A program made the position numbers and the translations under genes. A stretch of DNA of 64,000 nucleotides from contig JAJSLK010000011.1 of the NCBI GenBank assembly GCA_021272165.1, forward strand, positions 61,905 to 125,904, given 5' to 3'. Below, one piece after another: positions 46,735 to 55,350 of the stretch. Each line of letters starts with the position of its first letter. Within the stretch, counting starts at the first letter, position 1. The stretch is from Methylacidiphilales bacterium. Its GTDB lineage: Bacteria; Verrucomicrobiota; Verrucomicrobiia; Methylacidiphilales; UBA1321. The notes under the pieces were generated by a model, which did not search any database, was not told the DNA's origin, and saw only the letters and a list, made by a program, of their open reading frames with translations.

Positions 46735-47880
46735 ATGCACGCCCCTGCCCGAAACTTTCCCCCTTTCAGTTTGAACCGGCTCCTCACCACCGTTTTTCAG
46801 CCCAAGGGCACCGAGCGCATCGCCATTCTCATCGACCTCGAAAATCCTTCCGACATCACCAATTTCGCCTTTCTCAAAAATCCCGCGCTCACGATCCAGC
46901 GCCACGCCCATGATGTCTTTTATCGCGGACTGAAGGAGGGCAAGGGCACCAACGTCACCGGTGTCGATCTTTTCGCCTATCAGATCACTGGCGGCAGCAA
47001 CCTCGATCTGCCCGACCGCGCCATCACGCCCGAGGGCCGGGAGGTCAGCCTCGAGAAAGACGTCTATCCGAAATACGACCTCATTCTCTGTATCTCGACC
47101 TTCTCCGCCACGGCGCCGCTCACGGCCTTCGCCAAGCAATATGGCTTTCGCGGCGCGACGCTCCATGGCCTGAACGACATCATCCTGAGCAGCGGGCTCG
47201 CCGTCGATTACAACGACGTGAGCAAACAGGCCGAGAAGCTCCGCCTCGGCCTGACCAAGGCCGACTGGTTCGAGGTCGATTTCAAGACCGGCGGCAAAAC
47301 TTACACCCTCAAGCTCATCTGCAACCAACAGGAAGCGCAAAAAAGCCACGGCCTTTGTCGCGGCCCGGAGCCTGATGTTGCCAATCTTCCGGCCGGCGAA
47401 GTCTACTACGTCCCCGAAGGCGCCGAGGGACAATTCCCCATGCGCTATGAAAGCGGTACGCTCGCGCTCATGGACGTCAGCGGCGGCCGCATCCAAAAAG
47501 CCACGCTTCTTCAAGGCGAACAGGCCGAAGTCGATGCCCACAACGCCAAGCTCCAGAGCGATCCGATGACCGGGGAACTCGGCGAGCTTGGTTTCGGCAC
47601 GCAGGACCTGCCCGTCTCCGGTCGCGACATCCAGGACGAAAAGGTCCTCGGCACGATGCACGTGGCCACCGGCCGCAGCGACCATCTCGGCGGTCATCTC
47701 GTGCCCAAGCTTTTCAAGGAGGCGAAGAATGCCACCCACGATGACATTCTCTTTTCTCCGGCAAAGACGCCGGAGATCGAAGTCGTTCAGGTCCGGATGC
47801 AGCGCAATGGCCGCAACGAAATCGTCCTCGAGCATTACCAACCCGCGCCTTATCTCCTGAACCTGCTGAAAAACGGCTAA
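46735..47880 (+). CDS. M29-like (leucyl) aminopeptidase
   Basis: A 381-residue protein. The five metal ligands of M29 aminopeptidases can be placed in order: E222 (LPAGEVYYVPEG), E284 (LGELGFGTQ), H309 (GTMHVATGR), H335 and D337 (ATHDDILF). The N-terminal half (GTERIAILIDLENPSDITNF) is a family-specific region and is weakly similar to other M29 members. It probably removes N-terminal residues from peptides in the cytoplasm. Divergent from folE2. Confidence 0.65.
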   Translation: MHAPARNFPPFSLNRLLTTVFQPKGTERIAILIDLENPSDITNFAFLKNPALTIQRHAHDVFYRGLKEGKGTNVTGVDLFAYQITGGSNLDLPDRAITPEGREVSLEKDVYPKYDLILCISTFSATAPLTAFAKQYGFRGATLHGLNDIILSSGLAVDYNDVSKQAEKLRLGLTKADWFEVDFKTGGKTYTLKLICNQQEAQKSHGLCRGPEPDVANLPAGEVYYVPEGAEGQFPMRYESGTLALMDVSGGRIQKATLLQGEQAEVDAHNAKLQSDPMTGELGELGFGTQDLPVSGRDIQDEKVLGTMHVATGRSDHLGGHLVPKLFKEAKNATHDDILFSPAKTPEIEVVQVRMQRNGRNEIVLEHYQPAPYLLNLLKNG

Positions 47881-47953
47881 CCGCCAGGCGATGGTGATAC
47901 CGGCTACCCATGATGCGATGACCCGGGGGACCGTCGCCGGGGGGCGCGAGCCC

Positions 47954-48040
47954 TGAATTACGGAATTTCCAAATTTACCCAAATTGACGGAATGAAGCTG
48001 AAGTAGGAAGCATTCCGCCGATGGGACATCGGCGGCTACC
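47954..48040. repeat. Long form of family A repeat (copy 1)
   Basis: About 85 bases nearly identical to 53539-53625: TGAATTACGGAATTTCC, AAATTGACGGAATGAAGCTG, then the palindrome CCGCCGAT...ATCGGCGG (48015-48035). The two long copies differ at only a few positions. Confidence 0.85.
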
Positions 48041-48064
48041 CGTTGATGGGATGACGGTCTCCGG

Positions 48065-50113
48065 CTACCGGTAACCCAGCAGCCGGAGACCGTTCAGGCA
48101 GACGAGAACCGTGCTGCCTTCGTGCCCGACCACGCCGAGTGGCAGCGGCAAATGAAATCCGAGCGCAGAAATGATCAGCACGACGATCACGCCCAGCGCA
48201 AAGGTGAGGTTCTGGTAAACCACCGTTCTTGTCCGGCGGCTTAGCGCCAGCGTAAAGGGAATCGTCTCGAGCGCATCGCTCATCAGCACCACGTCGGCGG
48301 TTTCCATCGCCACGTCGGTCCCGGCCGCGCCCATCGCCACACCGATGTCGGCCGTGGCCAGCGCGGGGGCGTCGTTCACGCCATCGCCGACCATCGCGGT
48401 GCGTCCGCTTTCCTTTAGCTTCTCAATCACCCGCACCTTGTCCTGAGGCAAAAGATCGGCGTGAACTTCATCGACCCCGCATGCTTTCGCCACCGCCGCG
48501 GCGACGCGGGAGCCATCGCCGGTGAGCATGGCGATGCGCTTGACGCCGAGGCTGCGCAGCCGCGCGATGACGGCGGGGGCTTCGGCGCGGACCTTGTCGG
48601 CGACGGCGACGAAGCCGAGGTAGCGAACGGTGGCGGCCTTTTCCTCACCGTGGATTTCACCGACGAGCATGCCAGTTTTGCCGGCGTCGTGGAGTTGGTT
48701 CATTTGTCTTTCCAGCTCAGTCCGTTCCGGTGATTCGTAACCGTCGAAATACTTGAGGTTGCCGACGGCGATGCGGCGGCCGCAGACCTCGGCACTGACG
48801 CCGTGACCGGCCACGGACTGGAACTTAAGGCAGCGCTCGATGGGCATGAAACGGCGTTTGGCCTCGGCGACGATGGCGCGGGCGATGGGGTGCTCGCTGC
48901 GGGCCTCGACCGCGGCGGCGAGCCAGAGGAGTTCCTCGCGGAAGCAGGCGATTTCGGCCTCGCTCTGGCCGGGGCGGGCGATGACCTGGAGATCGGTGAC
49001 GACGGGGCGGCCCTCGGTGAGCGTGCCGGTCTTGTCGAAGGCAATGATCTCAATGGCGGCGGCCTTTTCGAGATAGGCGCCGCCCTTGAAGAGGACACCG
49101 CGGCGGGCGGCGGCAGCGATGGCGGATAGGATCGAGGCGGGCGTGCTGATGACCAGCGCGCAGGGCGAGGCGACGACCATGACGGTCATGGCGCGGTAAA
49201 AGGTGGAAGCAAAGGGCTCGCCCAGCACATAGACCGGAATGACGATCAGGGCGGCGGTGAAAAGGATGACGCCGAGGGCATACCATTGCTCGGCCTTCTC
49301 CAGAAAACGCTGCGTCGAGGCCTTCTGGCCCTGCGCCTTTTCGACCAGTTCAATGAGCTTGGCCAGGGTCGATTCGGTGGCGATTTTGGTCACGCGCATG
49401 TCGAGGCCGCCCTGTTCGTTGAGTGTCCCGGCGAAGAGCGAATCGCCCGGCTTTTTCTCGACGGGAAGCGATTCGCCGGTAATCGAGGCCTGATTGACGC
49501 TGCTGGTGCCTTCGATCACGACGCCATCGACGGGGATGCTTTCGCCGGGCCGGACCAGAACGATGTCGCCAACGACGAGGCTCTCGATTTTGACCAGTTC
49601 GGTCCCGGTCCCGCGTTTGCAGAGAGCGGTTTCGGGCCGCAGCTTCATCAGGGCCGAGATGGCGGAGCGGCTCCGCTCGATGGCGAGCTCCTGCAAGGTG
49701 TGCGAAAGCGAAAAGAGGAAGAGGAGCATGGCGCCCTCGAAGGCGTGATTGACATAGGCCGCGCCGAGAGCGGCGAGAATCATGAGGATATCGACGTCGA
49801 CGGTGCCCCGGAGCACCGACTTGACGCCGTGGATGGTGCCGTGCCAGCCGCCGGCAATATAGGCGGCGACGTAGCACCAGAAGGCGGCGCTCTTCGAGCC
49901 GGTGTGCTCGGCGTAACCGCCCGTGAGCATGAAAAAGAGCGTGGCAATGACACTGAAGACCTCAGGGTCGGCCCAGTTGATGCCGGAAAGAAGCCCGGGC
50001 AGGGAGGGCCGACGGGCAATGGGCGTCTCGCGGAGGATCGCGTCGGCTTCGACCGTACGCGCGGGATTGGTCACGAGAGGCTCACTCAGGGAAACGGGCA
50101 GCTCTTCGTTCAT
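48065..50113 (-). CDS. Heavy-metal P1B-type ATPase (Zn/Cd/Pb type), no HMA domain
   Basis: A 682-residue metal pump. Ion-site motif SPCALVIS, phosphorylation site DKTGTLTEG, TGES, and the hinge GDGVNDAPALATADIGVAMG are all present. The C-terminus HEGSTVLVCLNGLRLLGY is typical of the ZntA/CadA (zinc/cadmium/lead) group. The N-terminus lacks the metal-binding HMA domain and its Cys pair, starting instead with ~60 polar residues. The strand-composition switch described in the findings lies inside this gene. The neighbour on the other side is divergent. Confidence 0.92.
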   Translation of the reverse strand: MNEELPVSLSEPLVTNPARTVEADAILRETPIARRPSLPGLLSGINWADPEVFSVIATLFFMLTGGYAEHTGSKSAAFWCYVAAYIAGGWHGTIHGVKSVLRGTVDVDILMILAALGAAYVNHAFEGAMLLFLFSLSHTLQELAIERSRSAISALMKLRPETALCKRGTGTELVKIESLVVGDIVLVRPGESIPVDGVVIEGTSSVNQASITGESLPVEKKPGDSLFAGTLNEQGGLDMRVTKIATESTLAKLIELVEKAQGQKASTQRFLEKAEQWYALGVILFTAALIVIPVYVLGEPFASTFYRAMTVMVVASPCALVISTPASILSAIAAAARRGVLFKGGAYLEKAAAIEIIAFDKTGTLTEGRPVVTDLQVIARPGQSEAEIACFREELLWLAAAVEARSEHPIARAIVAEAKRRFMPIERCLKFQSVAGHGVSAEVCGRRIAVGNLKYFDGYESPERTELERQMNQLHDAGKTGMLVGEIHGEEKAATVRYLGFVAVADKVRAEAPAVIARLRSLGVKRIAMLTGDGSRVAAAVAKACGVDEVHADLLPQDKVRVIEKLKESGRTAMVGDGVNDAPALATADIGVAMGAAGTDVAMETADVVLMSDALETIPFTLALSRRTRTVVYQNLTFALGVIVVLIISALGFHLPLPLGVVGHEGSTVLVCLNGLRLLGYR

Positions 50114-50202
50114 CTTATCAGTTTAGGGTTAACATTCGCCGGGGCAAAATGATAATTGTACGCGGCGCTTGCCGTGACGATGAGAGAGTACAGAATGGGG
50201 AC

Positions 50203-50820
50203 ATGAAACGTCTATCCTCCCTTGTCCTTCTTGTTCTCGTTTCTTGTTCACTCACTTTTCTGCCCTCCCGAGCGCAGGAACTTCCGTTTGGTCCCGCCGC
50301 GCGGTACAGCGCGGACCAGGTCATCACGACCAAGTCAGGCACCACCGTCACGGGCAAGATCAACGCCGACAGCGGCAAGTACCGGATGGAAATGAATACG
50401 CACGGCATGGACTTCATTACCATCATCCGGCCTGACCAACAGAAGGTCTATAACGTGATGCCGACTCAACAACTGGTGATGGAGATGCCCTACAATCCGG
50501 ACAAAATGAAGCGGCAGATGCCGACCAGCGCGGCGGATGGGGGAAAGATCGATCTGGTCGGCCCCGATGTGGTCGATGGCGCGGCGTGCCTGAAATACAA
50601 GATCACGAACAAGGACGGCAAAGTTTTTTATCTCTGGTCGGATGCGGTCAAAAAATTTCCCGTGAAGATGGCCGCCGATGATAACTCTTTCACCGCGCTC
50701 TGGAAGAATTACACGCCGGGGCCGCAGGACCCGACGCTCTTCGAACCGCCGACGGGCTACCGGACGATGTCACTTCCCCTTATGCCGGGAGGAAATCCAG
50801 GCGCAGGTGGAGGGCAGTAG
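50203..50820 (+). CDS. Exported DUF4412-like protein
   Basis: A 205-residue protein. Start at 50203 (MKRLSSLVLLVLVSC) gives a clear signal peptide; the C in the signal could be a lipobox but the context (VSCS) is weak. The mature part (ADQVITTKSGTTVTGKINAD ... YRMEMNTHGMDFITIIRPDQ ... VYNVMP) follows the beta-rich DUF4412 pattern, LolA-like in shape. Periplasmic; the function is unknown. Divergent from the P1B ATPase. Confidence 0.7.
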   Translation: MKRLSSLVLLVLVSCSLTFLPSRAQELPFGPAARYSADQVITTKSGTTVTGKINADSGKYRMEMNTHGMDFITIIRPDQQKVYNVMPTQQLVMEMPYNPDKMKRQMPTSAADGGKIDLVGPDVVDGAACLKYKITNKDGKVFYLWSDAVKKFPVKMAADDNSFTALWKNYTPGPQDPTLFEPPTGYRTMSLPLMPGGNPGAGGGQ

Positions 50821-50838
50821 AGCATCTCAGCAGCGTTT

Positions 50839-51324
50839 CTATTGGACCTTTTTATGCTGTTTGATAAGAGGAATTTGGGATGGTCTTTTCATGTAAAGAG
50901 TAGCTTTCCCATACTCGTACTCTTCAACAGCCCTTTCTGTGTTATGCTCGATGTCCTCCCACGATCCTAGCTTACTCTTCCAACGACCGTCAGGTAATTG
51001 TCTCGCCGCGTGACTTGGTTTTCCTTTGTGAACGTAGATGACAATTTTCTCAAATCCCGGTTCGGGACCAGGATCACATTTTTCATAACCAAGTGTACCG
51101 TAGGCTAATTCAAAGCATTCGAGGCTTTCTTCTCGCTTAATGCCCTCGGGCCAGTAGCCATCGCCATCGGGATCAGGCCACCACCATACCCCTTCGTCTC
51201 CCGCAGCAAATGCAATACAATTGTACGTCCATGTTTGAACACTGCTGACCTTGTACCCCTCCGATAATAAGTGAGGCCAGCACTCTTCTTTCCATTTAGA
51301 AAGCCGTTCAGGTAATATAGCCAC
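50839..51324 (-). CDS. DUF7689-like protein of the AT-rich island
   Basis: A 161-residue protein read from a GTG at 51324 (VAILPERLSKWK), preceded by GGGGAAAAGAG; an ATG at 51390 would overlap the upstream gene by 83 bases. Core: TYNCIAFAAGDEGVWWWPDP ... YWPEGIKREESLECFELAYG ... HAARQLPDGRWKSKLGSWED, the pattern of a conserved family that I recall as DUF7689. A Cys/His pair (NCIAFAA ... SHAAR) could be catalytic, as in papain-like folds, but this is speculative. Last gene of an AT-rich four-gene run. Confidence 0.65.
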   Translation of the reverse strand: MAILPERLSKWKEECWPHLLSEGYKVSSVQTWTYNCIAFAAGDEGVWWWPDPDGDGYWPEGIKREESLECFELAYGTLGYEKCDPGPEPGFEKIVIYVHKGKPSHAARQLPDGRWKSKLGSWEDIEHNTERAVEEYEYGKATLYMKRPSQIPLIKQHKKVQ

Positions 51325-51775
51325 GCTCTTTTCCCCAAAGAATCCATTCTTCCGACATTTTCTTAAAATCGCCAGGAGTGCTCCTTCCAACTTCAGAATC
51401 GTCTGTTAATACTCTAAGAGCAAGAAACCATGGGGCTGGCTCCGATTGCAATTCCTTTAAGATTAATGGAACGGCTCTAATCCCCAACTTAATGATTTTA
51501 AGATAATTTATGTTACCCGTGATTTTTGAAAGAGATGACTCTGCACCAATCTCTTCGCGCCATTTTTTGACGCATGATCTAAAATTGTCTTCAAGTATAT
51601 CTTCGTTAGCAAAGGCTATAGTCCCGAAACAAAACGTAAAATTGCATTGGCTATTTTGGGTAAAATCTTGCGCAAGATTCACCACAGAGGAACCGGCTGT
51701 CAACGAACCTGCGCCTTCTCTTGGAAATATCCAGCGCACAGCAGATGGATTATCGTTTATGAACACCTGCTTCAT
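51308..51775 (-). CDS. Hypothetical protein of the AT-rich island, 155 residues
   Basis: Not recognised by name. The second half (WREEIGAESSLSKITGNINY ... GIRAVPLILKELQSEPAPWF ... EEWILWGKERGYI) resembles short conserved proteins scattered as accessory genes in many bacteria. The first ~60 residues are different and Phe/Asn-rich. Its start overlaps the upstream stop by four bases and its 3' end overlaps the next gene's GTG by 17 bases, so translation is coupled. Base composition is AT-rich. Confidence 0.6.
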   Translation of the reverse strand: MKQVFINDNPSAVRWIFPREGAGSLTAGSSVVNLAQDFTQNSQCNFTFCFGTIAFANEDILEDNFRSCVKKWREEIGAESSLSKITGNINYLKIIKLGIRAVPLILKELQSEPAPWFLALRVLTDDSEVGRSTPGDFKKMSEEWILWGKERGYIT

Positions 51776-52152
51776 GACGAAGCCTCGGCTTTACTTGTGG
51801 CATTAATAGCCGTCATTGCGGCTTCCAAATTCTGACCTAACAATTGGTAGAGCCCTTGAGCTGCCGCAACAGACATAACAATATCGATTTCCATCTCGCG
51901 AACTATTCCGAGCTTGGATTCTCTCTTGGCGAAATCCTCCGCAACAAATTGGCCTTTCTCATTGAGCTTAACAGTAATCTTTGTAGGAAGTGGAATTCGC
52001 TCGCTATAAAAAGTTAAGTGGAAATTGCCTTGCGGATCAGAACCAAACCAAGCGCCATTTGCCTGAGCCACTCGAAACTGTGTTCCTTTTATAAAATGAA
52101 CGTCAATTTCCGAGGGTATAATGGGCTGACTAGGTTTGGTTTCATCGCTCAT
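51772..52152 (-). CDS. DUF3467-like protein of the AT-rich island
   Basis: A 126-residue protein. The core VHFIKGTQFRVAQANGAWFG ... FHLTFYSERIPLPTK ... REMEIDIVMSVAAAQGLYQL resembles DUF3467, a small beta-barrel-like family often found in accessory gene pairs. It starts in a four-base overlap with the stop of a gene remnant and ends in a four-base overlap with the next gene. The function is unknown. Confidence 0.6.
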   Translation of the reverse strand: MSDETKPSQPIIPSEIDVHFIKGTQFRVAQANGAWFGSDPQGNFHLTFYSERIPLPTKITVKLNEKGQFVAEDFAKRESKLGIVREMEIDIVMSVAAAQGLYQLLGQNLEAAMTAINATSKAEASS

Positions 52153-52286
52153 TTTATTAATTCCTTCGGAATCCGTAGAGCAGTTTTTGCACTCGGATCG
52201 GTCCAGACATAAGATTGCCCATCAACCCCTTGCAGGTCAAGTGCCTCCAGATTATCGAGAGAATGGCTTTTTAAAGCCTCTCTGAA
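52149..52286 (-). pseudogene. 3' remnant of a gene heading the AT-rich island
   Basis: Reading upstream from a TGA that overlaps the ATG of the DUF3467-like gene, 45 codons stay open (LDNLEALDLQGVDGQSYVWT, then DPSAKTALRIPKELIK) and read as natural protein. A TAA at 52287-52289 then stops the frame with no start. This looks like the C-terminal end of a gene whose 5' part was deleted when the island edge formed about 110 bases before thiH. Confidence 0.55.
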
Positions 52287-52396
52287 TTAGTGAATTTCCT
52301 CTCGTCGAAAACAGAAGGCTTCGGGAAGTAAAGCCTTTATAGCCACCACGATGAGCTATCCTTCGACAAATTCGCGGAGGGTCTTATAGTGGGGTC

Positions 52397-53527
52397 ATGA
52401 CTTTTTCCGAGGCGTTTCGCGATCCGGCGCTGACGGAGCGGCGGATTTTGCAGCGGTTCGCGTCGCTGATCCGTCCGCAATCGAACGAGCAGCTCGAGGC
52501 GATGGCCCGCGAAGCCGAGAAGCTGACGCGCCAGTTTTTCGGCAAGACGATGCGGCTGTTCGCGCCGATCTATCTTTCCAACGAGTGTGTGAACGTGTGC
52601 AAGTATTGCGGTTTTTCGCGGAACAACCCGATCCTGCGCGTGACGCTGACGGTGGACCAGGTGGAGGCGGAGGCGCGGCATCTGGTGGAGCAGGGTTTTC
52701 GCAACATCCTGCTGGTGGCGGGCGAGCATCCGAAGTTCGTCTCGACCGATTATCTGGCCGAGTGCGTGGCGCGGCTGGGGAAATTCATCCCGTCGCTTTC
52801 GCTCGAGGTCGGGCCGATGGAGACGGCTGACTACGTGCCGGTCGTCCGGGCCGGAGCGGAGGGGCTGGTGGTCTATCAGGAGACGTACGACCGGGAGATT
52901 TACGCGGAGCTGCACACGGCGGGGCCGAAGAAGGATTTCGACTGGCGGCTCGATTGCCCGGAGCGGGCCTATGCGGCCGGTTTCCGGCGGATCGGTGTGG
53001 GTGCGCTTTTCGGGCTGGCGCCGTGGGAGACGGAGGCGCTGCACCTGGCGGCGCATGTGGACCATCTGCTGCGGCAGTGCTGGAAATCGTCGGTGACGGT
53101 TTCGCTGCCCCGGCTGCGTCCGGCGGCGGGAGCGTTCGCACCGCGGCATGAGTTCAACGACCGGGCGATGGTGCAGGTGATCCTGGCTCTGCGGCTCTGT
53201 TTTCCGCAGGTGGGGATCGTGCTTTCGACGCGGGAATCGTCCGCGCTGCGGGACCGGCTGATGCGCCTGGGCGTGACGATGATGAGCGCGGGCTCGCATA
53301 CGGAGCCGGGCGGCTACACGGGCGTGGGAGGGGAATCGATCCACCAGACGGAACGGGGCAAGGCGAAGCCGGTGATTGCCTCCGAGGGCGAGCATTTGTC
53401 GGCGACGGAGCAGTTCGCGATCGCGGATGAGCGGTCGGTCGTCGAAGTGTCGAATCGCCTGCGGGATCTGGGGCTGGAGCCGGTGTGGAAAGATTGGGAC
53501 GCGGCGCTGACGCACGCAGGCATTTAG
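52397..53527 (+). CDS. thiH: 2-iminoacetate synthase (tyrosine lyase), radical SAM
   Basis: A 376-residue radical SAM enzyme that cleaves tyrosine to dehydroglycine for the thiazole ring of thiamin. Cluster motif CVNVCKYC with C64, C68 and C71, in the ThiH-specific context LFAPIYLSNECVNVCKYCGF; the C-terminal MMSAGSHTEPGGYTGVG is also ThiH-like. It is not beside other thi genes, and no TPP riboswitch was seen upstream. The coding strand is strongly G-rich, unlike plus-strand genes left of 48 kb. Confidence 0.85.
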   Translation: MTFSEAFRDPALTERRILQRFASLIRPQSNEQLEAMAREAEKLTRQFFGKTMRLFAPIYLSNECVNVCKYCGFSRNNPILRVTLTVDQVEAEARHLVEQGFRNILLVAGEHPKFVSTDYLAECVARLGKFIPSLSLEVGPMETADYVPVVRAGAEGLVVYQETYDREIYAELHTAGPKKDFDWRLDCPERAYAAGFRRIGVGALFGLAPWETEALHLAAHVDHLLRQCWKSSVTVSLPRLRPAAGAFAPRHEFNDRAMVQVILALRLCFPQVGIVLSTRESSALRDRLMRLGVTMMSAGSHTEPGGYTGVGGESIHQTERGKAKPVIASEGEHLSATEQFAIADERSVVEVSNRLRDLGLEPVWKDWDAALTHAGI

Positions 53528-53538
53528 CCGCGAAGGCA

Positions 53539-53625
53539 TGAATTACGGAATTTCCAAATTTACCAAATTGACGGAATGAAGCTGGAGTAGAAAGCATTCC
53601 GCCGATAGGGACATCGGCGGCTATC
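53539..53625. repeat. Long form of family A repeat (copy 2)
   Basis: Near-identical to 47954-48040 over about 85 bases, including the palindrome CCGCCGAT...ATCGGCGG (53599-53620). Confidence 0.85.
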
Positions 53626-53637
53626 TCAAAGACAGAC

Positions 53638-53670
53638 TGAACTGATCCCTCGACAAGCTCGGGATGACGG
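53638..53670. repeat. Family B repeat, inverted copy
   Basis: CTGATCCCTCGACAAGC followed by TCGGGATGAC, the reverse complement of the family B unit, just after a family A repeat and before the stop of the peptide-binding protein gene. Confidence 0.7.
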
Positions 53671-53673
53671 AAA

Positions 53674-55350
53674 TCAGTCGGTATATTTCTGCCAGGGCTG
53701 GGGAACCCACCAGGTGCTGATGTCGAAGCAGGGGCGGGGGGCGAAGATTTTGACGTTCTGGAAGCGGTCGGAGATGACGAGGATGATCCGCGCGTTGAAG
53801 AGGAAGCAGACGGGGTAGTCGTCGTGGATGACCTGCTGGAGATGGCGGTAGATGGCGTTGCGCTTGTTGTCGTCGTATTCGAGCTTGCCCTGGGCGATGA
53901 GTTGGTTGGCGAGAGGGTTGTCGTAGCCGATGAAGTTGGAGCTTTTCTTGAGTTTGGCCTGCGAGCCGTCCCAGAGCTGGGAGGGGTCGCCGTTGAAGTC
54001 GGTGGACCAGCCGGAGAGAACGGCGTCGAATTTCCAGTCGTCCATGCGGGCGATCATCTGGGCGAATTCGAGGCTCTGGAGCTTGAGGTCAATCCCGGCC
54101 TGACGGAGTGTTTCCTGCATTAATTCGGCCATTTTTTGGGCGTTGGTGTTGCCGGCGCCATAGAGGAGGGTGAAGCTGAGCGGCTGGCCGTCCTTGTAAA
54201 GGAGGCCGTCACCGTGGTCATTGCGCCAGCCGGCCTGCTGGAGAAGTTGGGCGGCCTGCGCGGGATCGAACGGAGTCGGGGCGATGTCGTGGTTGTAGCT
54301 GGGCGAGGAGGGAGGATCGTACCCGGCGGTTTTGTCGGCGTATTGATCGAGGTAGATCTGGCTGAGGATTTTGTCGCGGGGCAGGAGGAGGTCGATGGCG
54401 TGGCGGACGCGGACATCGGAGAAGATGGGGAGGCGGAGGTTGAAGCCGAGGTAGTTGTAGTTGGGGAACGGGTAGACGATTTCGCGGCCACGTTCCATGG
54501 AGGGGGAGTGCTCCAGCGACCATTTCCACAGGACGGGCGAGACGCCGTCGAGGACGTCGATTTCACCTTTCTTGAAGAGCTGGGTGGCGATGTAGGGCTC
54601 CTCGATAACGCGGTAAACGATGCGCCTGGGATAGTGGATCGGGCCGCCCCAGTAATCGTCGTTGCGCTCGAACACGATCTGCGCGCCGGTGTCCCAGCGG
54701 ACGAATTTGTAGGGGCCGGTGCCGATGGGCGCGCGGCCAAAGGGGTGCTTGTTGAAATCGGGCTCGCCTTTTTCGAGGACGTGCTTCGGGACGATGGCCA
54801 TGAACGTGCCGAGGACTTCGAGGGTCTTGAAGTAGCGCTCGGTGGCGGTGAAGCGGACGGTGAAGGGGTCGACGATGTCGCACGATTTGATGTTGGAGAA
54901 GTAGACGCGGATTGGAGCGGAATCGACCTTGGGGTCCATGAGCTTGTCAAAGGTATACTTGACGTCATCCACCGTGAAGGGCTGGCCGTCGTGCCATTTG
55001 ACGCCGTGGCGGAGATGGAAGATGTAGGTCAGCTGGTCAGGCGACACTTCCCATGATTCGGCGAGGCAGGGCTCCAGCTTCAGGGTGAAGTTGTTCATCT
55101 GGAGCAGGCTTTCGTTGACGAGCTGGGAGCGGATGACCGCGCCGTTGGTGTCCTCACCCGTGATCGGGTTGAGGGTGTCGACATCGGCGTTGATGCGCTG
55201 GACAACCCAGTCGCCCTGGACGGGGGGCTGGTTGGGATCGATAGGGTGCCGTTGCTGGAAGGCCGCATTGTCCTTATGTCCGCAGCCGGTCAGGACCGCC
55301 GTCAGCAGCAAAATTGCGCCCAAAAAGGGCCGGGATACCGGAAATGTCAT
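53674..55350 (-). CDS. Peptide ABC transporter substrate-binding lipoprotein (SBP_bac_5)
   Basis: A 558-residue DppA/OppA-type binding protein. Start at 55350 (MTFPVSRPFL) gives a signal and lipobox (LTGC) near residue 23. Typical segments: DTLNPITGEDTN, LAESWEVSPDQLTYIFHLRHGVK (split), HDGQPFTVDDVKYTFDK, APIGTGPYKFVRWD. It captures peptides or similar ligands in the periplasm for an ABC importer whose permease genes are not nearby. Confidence 0.92.
   Translation of the reverse strand: MTFPVSRPFLGAILLLTAVLTGCGHKDNAAFQQRHPIDPNQPPVQGDWVVQRINADVDTLNPITGEDTNGAVIRSQLVNESLLQMNNFTLKLEPCLAESWEVSPDQLTYIFHLRHGVKWHDGQPFTVDDVKYTFDKLMDPKVDSAPIRVYFSNIKSCDIVDPFTVRFTATERYFKTLEVLGTFMAIVPKHVLEKGEPDFNKHPFGRAPIGTGPYKFVRWDTGAQIVFERNDDYWGGPIHYPRRIVYRVIEEPYIATQLFKKGEIDVLDGVSPVLWKWSLEHSPSMERGREIVYPFPNYNYLGFNLRLPIFSDVRVRHAIDLLLPRDKILSQIYLDQYADKTAGYDPPSSPSYNHDIAPTPFDPAQAAQLLQQAGWRNDHGDGLLYKDGQPLSFTLLYGAGNTNAQKMAELMQETLRQAGIDLKLQSLEFAQMIARMDDWKFDAVLSGWSTDFNGDPSQLWDGSQAKLKKSSNFIGYDNPLANQLIAQGKLEYDDNKRNAIYRHLQQVIHDDYPVCFLFNARIILVISDRFQNVKIFAPRPCFDISTWWVPQPWQKYTD

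Noticed and set aside
52153..52396. TPP riboswitch before thiH
   Set aside because: The conserved CTGAGA and ACCTGAT-type segments are absent, and most of the stretch is the end of a gene remnant.
53539..53625. CRISPR-like repeated units
   Set aside because: Copies are dispersed across kilobases and not regularly spaced with unique spacers; no cas genes are present.
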